Of a stretch of DNA of 64,000 nucleotides, positions 58,347 through 64,000 are shown piece by piece. The notes beneath the pieces are model-generated. The model saw only the letters and a program-made list of their open reading frames with translations, was not told the DNA's origin and made no database searches. A program made the position numbers and the translations under genes. Numbering within the stretch: the stretch's first letter is position 1; every line of letters begins with the position of its first letter. The stretch comes from Vulcanisaeta thermophila (GTDB lineage Archaea > Thermoproteota > Thermoprotei > Thermoproteales > Thermocladiaceae): the NCBI RefSeq assembly GCF_001748385.1, contig NZ_BCLI01000005.1, positions 1 through 64,000 on the forward strand, in the 5' to 3' direction.

Positions 58347-58937
58347 TCATTTCCTTGCGTACCTTCTTAATTTGTAGTAACCCGATGCCGCGTATACGTG
58401 ACCCACGAATATTAGTAATGCACCCACTAGTAATATGAATGTCAGTGCCCCGTACCAGTACCACTTGGCTGCTTCGTTGAAGTCACCTATGCCGCTCGCA
58501 TTCGCCAGCCCCGTGTATGCCTCCCTTAGGAACCAATAGGTGATCAGGACGACTGCGTAGAATACCACCCAGAGTGCGGTCACCAGGGTTATTGCAAGGA
58601 CTGGGGTTGGTGGGCCTATGTAGCATAGTTGGGGTTGGATTGGGGAGTTGGTGATGCAGGTTGTGCGTTTGAAGCCCGCTAGGGTGATTATGAATACTAT
58701 TGCCGTGCCACCCACTATGTTCGTCAACACACCGTAGAGCGCCTTCCTGTAGATTCCAGGGTTGTTGAAGGCCCTCGAGAGTTTGCCGAGGGCTATTAGG
58801 ATTATTGCGAGGCCTATTAGACCTGGAGCTGCCCAGGTACGTGGTGACACCACAACTGGTATTGATATTACCACTAGGATCACTCCAATGAGGCCCAGCA
58901 AACCCGCAGTCCTCACATCCTCAATGTTTAATGCCAT
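58347..58937 (-). CDS. DUF996-like membrane protein
   Basis: The 196-residue protein has five to six membrane segments ('GLLGLIGVILVVISIPVVVS', 'APGLIGLAIILIALGKLSRA', 'IVGGTAIVFIITLAGF', 'VLAITLVTALWVVFYAVVLI', 'YGALTFILLVGALLIFVGHV'). 'ALGKLSRAFNNPGIYRKALY' is typical of DUF996, an archaeal family of unknown function. Two cysteines in the long loop between the third and fourth segments ('TTCITNSPIQPQLCY') may form an extracytoplasmic disulfide, which would suit the VKOR encoded nearby. ATG 58937. Confidence 0.7.
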   Translation of the reverse strand: MALNIEDVRTAGLLGLIGVILVVISIPVVVSPRTWAAPGLIGLAIILIALGKLSRAFNNPGIYRKALYGVLTNIVGGTAIVFIITLAGFKRTTCITNSPIQPQLCYIGPPTPVLAITLVTALWVVFYAVVLITYWFLREAYTGLANASGIGDFNEAAKWYWYGALTFILLVGALLIFVGHVYAASGYYKLRRYARK

Positions 58938-59334
58938 ACGCTAATGTATAATTATTTCTCATTTTGAATTTTAAATTTTACCGTTGCTAACGACTGTTCT
59001 TAGGATTTTATGTTGTTGTGCCAGCCTTCATTCAGTGGTCTATGATCCACCGGTGGTTTGTGCATGTCAGGTTCAAACCTAGGGTATGGACCTGCCCTGG
59101 ATGCAGCTAGGAAGGAGTGCTCTATTTCATGCTCAGGGATAACGTTGCCATGTTATTCGTAGAAACTATTCGTCATTGATACCCACCGAGGTGCTAATTC
59201 TCCATGAGCCTAACCAACCCCTGAGGGACCCTTTGAGTGTGGTTGTGAACATAGGAACCTTACCTTAAAGCAGGGAGGTTCAGCGAATCTTCCGTGAGTA
59301 ATTTATTTAAGTGCAATGTTCTTAAGGGAAAGTG
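58938..59334. other. Intergenic stretch before the VKOR gene
   Basis: About 397 bp without a convincing gene. It holds the minus-strand promoter of the DUF996-like gene in the AT-rich stretch 58950-58985, and TTATTTAA at 59303-59310, the likely TATA box of the VKOR gene. A 32-residue ORF (59064-59162) with three cysteines is present but weakly supported. No tRNA or repeat is seen. Confidence 0.5.
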
Positions 59335-59808
59335 ATGGGTAGATTGACGACCAAGTGGTTGACTCTCCTCCTCACGTTCTCCGTCGTGGGTCTCTTCGCG
59401 TCAGCTGTGGTTGTTTACACCTATTACTACCTACGCACACTACCACCGTTTTGCACAAGTTTTAAGTCGCCGTTTCCAGGGGTCACGGCTGACTGTGAGG
59501 TGGTTCTATCGAGCAGGTACTCAGACGTTGGTGGTGTGCCCCTTGATGTGCTCGCCGCTGTTTGGTTCGTTATCAACATAGTTTTGGTGATTGTTTACGA
59601 CCTGGCGGGTGGCTCCCTTGCTTTGTTGGCCATTAGGTTTTTGTATTTTTGGAGGTTCATTGGTATTGTTGTTGTGCCTTACCTAATCTACGTGGAGTTC
59701 TTCATACTCCATGCCATCTGCATATACTGCACTGTGATGCACATAATGATAATAGTGGACTTCGTAGCGCTAACACTATACCTAGCGTTAAATAAGCCCC
59801 TTAGGTAG
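59335..59808 (+). CDS. Vitamin K epoxide reductase (VKOR) family disulfide-forming protein
   Basis: The 157-residue membrane protein has four to five helices. It has the loop cysteines in 'LPPFC' and 'ADCEVVLSSRYSDVGGVPLD' and the redox C-x-x-C in 'HAICIYCTVMHIMIIVD' at the start of the last helix. VKOR passes electrons from an extracytoplasmic thioredoxin-like oxidant to quinone, making disulfide bonds in exported proteins. No fused thioredoxin domain and no DsbA-like gene is adjacent. I prefer ATG 59335 to GTG 59332. It overlaps the convergent HAD gene by 21 bp. Confidence 0.88.
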   Translation: MGRLTTKWLTLLLTFSVVGLFASAVVVYTYYYLRTLPPFCTSFKSPFPGVTADCEVVLSSRYSDVGGVPLDVLAAVWFVINIVLVIVYDLAGGSLALLAIRFLYFWRFIGIVVVPYLIYVEFFILHAICIYCTVMHIMIIVDFVALTLYLALNKPLR

Positions 59809-60477
59809 GATGCGCCTTAGGAGGTCCAGGAGCTCCAGGGTGTTGCTAACCATGTAATCCGGCCTGACACCCCTGAGGTCAATGCCCCAGATGTCGAGCA
59901 CATACTTAACCCTGGACTCCCAATTACCCACGAATATAGTCCTTAAACCATAAATTGATGGGTAGTAAACATCGAAGAGTGGGTTGTCCCCAATCATTGC
60001 AGAGGCACCCCTGAAGAATTCCCCACAATTCTTGGGGCACCCGATAAGGTCTGGGGTTCTAATCTCACTTATGTACTTGGAGATGCCAAGCTCCCTAATG
60101 ACGATGGACTGATACTTACTAAACCCATTGGTGGCTATGGCAACTTCATGATTAAACTCCCTGAGGAGCCTGAGGATGTCGAACACCCCATCAAAGAGCC
60201 TAAAACCCCCAACGAACTCCATGAGTGAGGACTCCACAACATCAGGGCTTAACTTAACCCCGTACCTCCTGGCCACCTCACCAAAAACGTAATCCCAATC
60301 AAAAGCCCTTACGTCGAACCTCCTCATCAACTCCCTATTCAACGCCTTAGCCTCAGCGTAGACCTGGGCCTCGGGCACCCCAGCCTCCCTGGCTATTAAC
60401 TCACTGACCCTGTGAAACACGGGCTCCCAGGCATCGAGGGGTAGGAGCGTCCCGTCCAGGTCTATGAGAATAAGCAC
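59788..60477 (-). CDS. HAD-superfamily hydrolase
   Basis: The protein of about 229 residues has motif I 'ILIDLDGTLLPLDAW' (nucleophile and acid/base aspartates), motif II 'EVAIATNGFSKYQSIVIREL', a lysine/cap region and motif IV 'SAMIGDNPLFDVYYPSIYGL'. The cap is a helical C1 type, as in phosphoglycolate phosphatase and noncanonical pyrimidine nucleotidases. The substrate is unknown. The frame opens with TTG 60489; GTG 60477 ('VLILIDLDG') is a better start since HAD proteins begin just before motif I. Confidence 0.85.
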   Translation of the reverse strand: MLILIDLDGTLLPLDAWEPVFHRVSELIAREAGVPEAQVYAEAKALNRELMRRFDVRAFDWDYVFGEVARRYGVKLSPDVVESSLMEFVGGFRLFDGVFDILRLLREFNHEVAIATNGFSKYQSIVIRELGISKYISEIRTPDLIGCPKNCGEFFRGASAMIGDNPLFDVYYPSIYGLRTIFVGNWESRVKYVLDIWGIDLRGVRPDYMVSNTLELLDLLRRILPKGLI

Positions 60478-60585
60478 AACCCACAACAACCACGCAGCCT
60501 TTTAATCATTTACCCATGGTTTCTGCAGGTTTCACGTGAAGTTTCAGGGGATTCCTTAATAATAACCCTCCACTCCCCACCAACG

Positions 60586-61737
60586 ATGACCAGGGCACAG
60601 GAAGTGGTGGCTTCAACCCTGCTGGTAACAATGACGGCAGTACTAATAGTAACAATAGCCCTAACACTAAACCCAGCACTGGCCCTAACCAGCAGCAACA
60701 CCACAAACTCCACGGTACCCACCAACGTAACAGTAACCAACACAACATGCCCACCTGGACTACTCGTGGCAGTGAACGCGAACCTATACATTGATGAGGA
60801 GTGGCTAATGAGGGCTGGGGTTAATGTTAGCATGAGCAATGTGACGGGTTACGGTAATGTAACCGAAATCAACGGAACCATAACGAACTCCACCGCACAG
60901 ACCAACGAAACAATAACCACAGGCACAAACATAACCAACTACCCACTCCCACCCATAAGCCCCAACACAACACTAACACCAGCACTCCTAAAGAATATAA
61001 CCAATTACTACGTGAGTAAGGGTGAGTGCCTCCTGGCACTACAATTCCTAGTACACCTAAGGCACTTGGTGGTCCATGAATTCGTACTTGAGAAGCACGC
61101 GGAGATACTAAACAAGACCCTAACCTACAGGTTAATGCTACTAAATAACACGCTCACGAAGCTCGAAAGCCAGGGACTGATAAACACCACACAGGCCTCG
61201 GAAATCTACAACCTACTATCCCAATTGGAGAGAGCAATAACCAGCGGCAACTACACATACGCCTCCCAATTACTGAGGGAGTACGAATCACTCACAAGCA
61301 ACATAACCAAGACCTACAACACCACCCAGGCCCGTGAATTCACCCACAGGATCAACCATGAACTAAACCATTACTTAATACAAATAATTAAGAAATCCGC
61401 ATCACTCGAAGACGTACTGACACAATTGGGGTTATTGAATAAGGAATTAGACATCCTGGGCAACATCACTGGCCTGAACATAACAGAGGTAGGGGAACTG
61501 CATAAATTATTCAAGGAGTTAAATACCCTGTACCTGAAGGCCCACGGCAATAAGACGCTGGAGGCCCAATTACTTCAATCACTTAAGCAGGGTAAGAATA
61601 TCGACGACGTACTTAACCACTTAAATTCGCAAATACAAGCCACGACACACGGCAAGGGTAAGGGCGGTGAGAATAATAATACGCATGGTGGGGGCGGCAA
61701 TGGGAACAGCAGCAACAAAGGGGGTAAGCATCAGTAG
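60586..61737 (+). CDS. Secreted, sequon-rich helical protein with Gly/Asn/His/Lys tail
   Basis: The 383-residue protein has an N-terminal hydrophobic segment ('VVASTLLVTMTAVLIVTIAL') ending in a plausible A-L-A signal cleavage site. About 20 N-x-S/T sites follow in residues 38-150, a pattern of a heavily glycosylated archaeal surface protein. Residues 150-350 are helical and coiled-coil-like ('EILNKTLTYRLMLLNNTLTK', 'HKLFKELNTLYLKAHGNKTL'). The end is a low-complexity 'GKGKGGENNNTHGGGGNGNS' tail. No family is recognised. It may bind the cell surface or metal. ATG 60586 lies about 96 bp from the divergent HAD gene. Confidence 0.72.
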   Translation: MTRAQEVVASTLLVTMTAVLIVTIALTLNPALALTSSNTTNSTVPTNVTVTNTTCPPGLLVAVNANLYIDEEWLMRAGVNVSMSNVTGYGNVTEINGTITNSTAQTNETITTGTNITNYPLPPISPNTTLTPALLKNITNYYVSKGECLLALQFLVHLRHLVVHEFVLEKHAEILNKTLTYRLMLLNNTLTKLESQGLINTTQASEIYNLLSQLERAITSGNYTYASQLLREYESLTSNITKTYNTTQAREFTHRINHELNHYLIQIIKKSASLEDVLTQLGLLNKELDILGNITGLNITEVGELHKLFKELNTLYLKAHGNKTLEAQLLQSLKQGKNIDDVLNHLNSQIQATTHGKGKGGENNNTHGGGGNGNSSNKGGKHQ

Positions 61738-61887
61738 CGTTGCTCATTATTAACTGGGCCTCACTAATAACCTCTGGCGATTAAAAATAAAGATCGTTTT
61801 CATTCACCACATTATCCTTATAATTATTCTCTTCACCATGTATGAGAAATTGAAGCAATACTTTTAAACCAGTACTTTAATTACCCC

Positions 61888-62739
61888 ATGATGTTGCCAT
61901 TACTCATCGTATCGGTGATGGTTTACCTCCTTGGGAATAGCTCAACGGTGATTATGAACATAACAGTCACGCAACCCACAGCAATACTCAACGTATCACT
62001 ACCCATAACACCCCTGGGACCCGTAACAGTCACCAACGCAAGCGGCTACCCAGTACCCTCATTACTAGTTGATAACCACCTGTTAATCCCGGTCTTCGGT
62101 AATGGATCATTCACAATTAAGTACACGCCAGTGGTTAATGTACTACCCAACGGCCTCCTAAGCATCAACATCTCATCAAAATACCCAGTGAACCTGTACG
62201 TGAGCAACGTACTACTCTCAAGCATACCCATAAACCTAATAACGAACTTCACGAAGGTAAGCAATGGCCTCATAATCCAACTGGCACCTGGTAATTACAC
62301 CATAGAATTCACCCCAGAAATACCCACAGCACCACGCGTAACCACAACAACCACAGTAACAAACACCACAAGCCCACCAACCACAGCGCCAAGCACCGTT
62401 AAGGTTACCAAGGGCACTGAGCCGGGCATTGTCGTGTATATAATACCCATAGTCATAGTGGCGGTGGCGGCACTCCTAATCTACCTCCTCCTGACCAGGA
62501 GGAGGTCAGGCGCCCCAGAGCCCGTGGTTGTTGAGGGCCTTAACCCAACGGATAGGGAGGTTCTAAAGGCCATAATTGAGATGGGGGGTGATGTTTACCA
62601 GGCGGATTTACAGAGGAGGCTTAACATGCCCAAGGCAACCCTGTGGAGGAGTATTAGGAGGCTTGAGACTGCTGGTTATGTCAGGGTAATCAGGGAGGGC
62701 AAGTACAATAGGATAAAGCTACTGAAAAGGCCCGAGTAG
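61888..62739 (+). CDS. Membrane-spanning winged-helix regulator with glycosylated ectodomain
   Basis: The 283-residue protein has an N-terminal hydrophobic segment (2-16), an extracytoplasmic beta-rich domain (about 20-150, many N-x-S/T sites), a Thr/Pro-rich linker, one clear membrane helix ('GIVVYIIPIVIVAVAALLIY'), the basic stop 'TRRRS' and a cytoplasmic winged helix (about 215-280: 'TDREVLKAIIEMGGDVYQAD', 'LNMPKATLWRSIRRLETAGY'). It should sense something outside and bind DNA inside as a one-component system. CTTTTAAA at 61861-61868 lies about 23 nt before ATG 61888. The secreted protein upstream may be its ligand or target. Confidence 0.88.
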   Translation: MMLPLLIVSVMVYLLGNSSTVIMNITVTQPTAILNVSLPITPLGPVTVTNASGYPVPSLLVDNHLLIPVFGNGSFTIKYTPVVNVLPNGLLSINISSKYPVNLYVSNVLLSSIPINLITNFTKVSNGLIIQLAPGNYTIEFTPEIPTAPRVTTTTTVTNTTSPPTTAPSTVKVTKGTEPGIVVYIIPIVIVAVAALLIYLLLTRRRSGAPEPVVVEGLNPTDREVLKAIIEMGGDVYQADLQRRLNMPKATLWRSIRRLETAGYVRVIREGKYNRIKLLKRPE

Positions 62740-62743
62740 GGAA

Positions 62744-63460
62744 TTACTGGGTGTTTTCGAGGATCCTCACCAACGGTCCATTACCACCAACCCTAAGCTC
62801 ATCAAGAGCCTCCGTGGCCAGTTTCATGGCCTCCCTCCCAGTCCTCCCAATGCCCACCCCAATCCTGGCGTTCAGTGCCTTGGCCAGGGGCATTAGCGCG
62901 TCTGTGTTTTTTATGGGTTTTATTACGGAGACTATGTTGTCACCGCCTAGGTAGAAGGTGAGCCCTCCTAAACTCGTTACGTGATTATTCACCAGACCCA
63001 ATGCGGACCAAACCCTCTCATAAAGCCAGTAACTGGAATTCCTAATGGTGCCCAGTGTGGAGTTTACCAGGTCTATGTGGGCTATGCAGACCAGGTCATC
63101 ACCACCAGCCTCATCACCCACAACATTCCATGGGCCAGCTAGGTGGGACAGCTTAAAGGCGCCCTGCTCAGCAACCCTGGGCTCCTCATGGGAGTGGGTA
63201 CCCCCTGAAATGGGTACTGGGCTAACCTCCCTCAACTCCCTCATCAATTCCCTAATCTCCTCATTCCTCAATCCATTGCTTATCACGAACATGTAGTCAT
63301 ACCTAAAGGGGTGCGCCCATGCATTACGCCCTGAGAAGAGGCTTACTAGGCGGTTGTAGAGTGATGCCTGCACCCCCTGTATTATGTGCTCCCTATCTGG
63401 CCCCAGGGTCTCCGTCCACTCACGGTAGCCTATCAACCTGAGGATCGTTACTTGAACCAA
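62744..63460 (-). CDS. GTP cyclohydrolase III
   Basis: The 238-residue protein aligns along its length with the archaeal GTP cyclohydrolase III (MJ0145 type), which turns GTP into a formamidopyrimidine (FAPy) for riboflavin and F420. Matching parts are 'VQVTILRLIGYREWTETLGP', 'LYNRLVSLFSGRNAWA', 'IAHIDLVNSTLGT', 'TFYLGGDNIVSVIKP' (G-G-D-N metal site) and 'ARIGVGIGRTGREAMKLATE'. The fold is related to GGDEF/adenylate cyclase domains. It is convergent with the membrane regulator, 4 bp apart. Confidence 0.9.
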   Translation of the reverse strand: MVQVTILRLIGYREWTETLGPDREHIIQGVQASLYNRLVSLFSGRNAWAHPFRYDYMFVISNGLRNEEIRELMRELREVSPVPISGGTHSHEEPRVAEQGAFKLSHLAGPWNVVGDEAGGDDLVCIAHIDLVNSTLGTIRNSSYWLYERVWSALGLVNNHVTSLGGLTFYLGGDNIVSVIKPIKNTDALMPLAKALNARIGVGIGRTGREAMKLATEALDELRVGGNGPLVRILENTQ

Positions 63461-63514
63461 AGGTTTAACACCGAGCCGTTGGGTAAACCTAAGTTTAAAA
63501 ACATTACCCAGAAA

Positions 63515-63979
63515 TCACCTAAGCATCAACGCAACCCTAACCTTATTAATAACCGCATCCACATTATAATCACGCCTAAAAACCACCCTAGCAGCACCAA
63601 GCACGTAACCCCTTATGAAGGATACGTCGGTATCCAGGTCCAGTGGGTCCAGAAACTCCATGCTAATGCGAGACCCCTCTGGATCAATGGTTATGTTCTC
63701 CACCCTCCTGACCAGGTTCATGGCCACGAGCATGTTAACCACGGCCTCCAAAACCCTGGGCTTAGACGAATCACCCACCCCATACCTACTCCTCATCATC
63801 ACCGCAGCCAACGAACCACCCATCTCTTGCCCCAACCTACTTAGGAATGAGGAGACATCAACGCCGCCCTCCCTCATACGACTCAGCACGCCCCTCAGGG
63901 AGTCCCTGTCAAAGCCCACGAGCTCCAGGGGCGCCTCGTGACTAGCCCACACATCATTCACACCGTTTATCCTCATCAA
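63515..63979 (-). CDS. Uncharacterised protein, possibly cut by window edge
   Basis: I do not recognise this protein. The visible 154 residues include 'DSLRGVLSRMREGGVDVSSF', 'VLEAVVNMLVAMNLVRRVEN' (helix), and a C-terminal beta part 'RISMEFLDPLDLDTDVSFIR'. The TTG or ATG near 63979 gives a plausible start, but the frame stays open to the edge of the window (P-I-E-A-I-N-K-L before it), so the gene may extend further. It has no cysteine or membrane segment. It is 54 bp upstream of the GTP cyclohydrolase III gene on the same strand. Confidence 0.6.
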   Translation of the reverse strand: MMRINGVNDVWASHEAPLELVGFDRDSLRGVLSRMREGGVDVSSFLSRLGQEMGGSLAAVMMRSRYGVGDSSKPRVLEAVVNMLVAMNLVRRVENITIDPEGSRISMEFLDPLDLDTDVSFIRGYVLGAARVVFRRDYNVDAVINKVRVALMLR

Positions 63980-64000
63980 CTTGTTAATGGCCTCTATGGG

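Noticed and set aside
59066-59084. AGGTTCAAACCT, resembling a tRNA T-arm
   Set aside because: The stem does not pair as a 5-bp T-arm with a 7-nt loop, and no anticodon or acceptor arm can be placed around it.
59064-59162. A 32-codon ORF with three cysteines in the gap before the VKOR gene
   Set aside because: GGTGG lies 7 nt before the ATG, but length, composition and lack of coupling to a neighbour do not separate it from chance.
1-64000. CRISPR array, insertion sequence or prophage
   Set aside because: No regularly spaced repeats, transposase, integrase or phage structural gene was seen on reading; gene density and composition are even.
1-64000. rRNA or tRNA genes
   Set aside because: No segment shows conserved rRNA or tRNA signatures in the gaps; intron-containing tRNAs, frequent in this group, could still escape reading by eye.

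Overview
The window reads as chromosomal DNA of a sulfate- or sulfite-respiring crenarchaeon, most likely of the Thermoproteales (Vulcanisaeta/Caldivirga type). Archaeal markers are the A-type ATPase subunits A, E and F, CarS and a UbiA-type ether-lipid enzyme, FttA (aCPSF1), a GTP cyclohydrolase III, mevalonate-pathway genes, and a uS3-uL29-Rnp1 gene string. Many isolated genes carry a T/A-rich TATA-like box 22-30 nt before the start codon, as expected for leaderless transcripts. Inside operons the stop codon TGA is often built into a GGTGA ribosome-binding site a few bases before the next ATG. The genus is an inference from gene content, not a database match.

Region 1 (1-18650) is a dissimilatory sulfur locus. 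On the minus strand, reading right to left: an unknown ORF, a sulfide:quinone-oxidoreductase-like flavoprotein, a DUF1641 protein, dsrA, dsrB, an unknown 304-residue protein and the start of a DsrC/TusE-like gene cut by the window edge. On the plus strand: dsrM-dsrK, a cysteine-rich winged-helix regulator flanked on both sides by GAATAT/ATATTC repeats, an AprM/QmoC-like membrane protein with aprB-aprA, sat with a translationally coupled unknown ORF, an unknown ORF, a convergent HTH-TPR protein, and a tetrapyrrole methyltransferase coupled to a CbiA/DsrN-type amidase. Together these could activate sulfate (Sat), reduce APS (AprBA), reduce sulfite (DsrAB), link both steps to membrane quinols (AprM-like, DsrMK, SQR-like) and make the amidated siroheme of DsrAB. 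No QmoA/QmoB and no DsrJ, DsrO or DsrP are visible.

Region 2 (18650-34200) holds a 570-bp gene-poor stretch with small structured elements, an AIM24-like protein, a dienelactone hydrolase with a coupled 41-residue ORF, FttA, a membrane-anchored GH15-like protein, an EamA transporter, an AMP-forming acyl-CoA synthetase, a KaiC-like ATPase, a thiolase-like/DUF35 pair divergent from HMG-CoA reductase, a roadblock-like protein, a nicotinamidase-like hydrolase and a UPF0104 membrane protein.

Region 3 (34200-46320) holds a DUF1998-type helicase, a zinc-ribbon protein, uridine phosphorylase next to what looks like half of an NCS1 permease, an MFS exporter, Pcm, a DUF779-aldehyde dehydrogenase pair, two unknown ORFs and CysS.

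Region 4 (46320-64000) holds A-ATPase subunits A, E and F, CarS, a C2H2 zinc-finger protein, a tandem DUF35 pair, uS3-uL29-Rnp1, a UbiA prenyltransferase, a glutamate-synthase-like FMN protein, a MoeA-binding-protein fusion, a VKOR, a HAD phosphatase, a glycosylation-rich secreted protein, a membrane-spanning winged-helix regulator and GTP cyclohydrolase III. I found no rRNA, tRNA, CRISPR array, insertion sequence or prophage.
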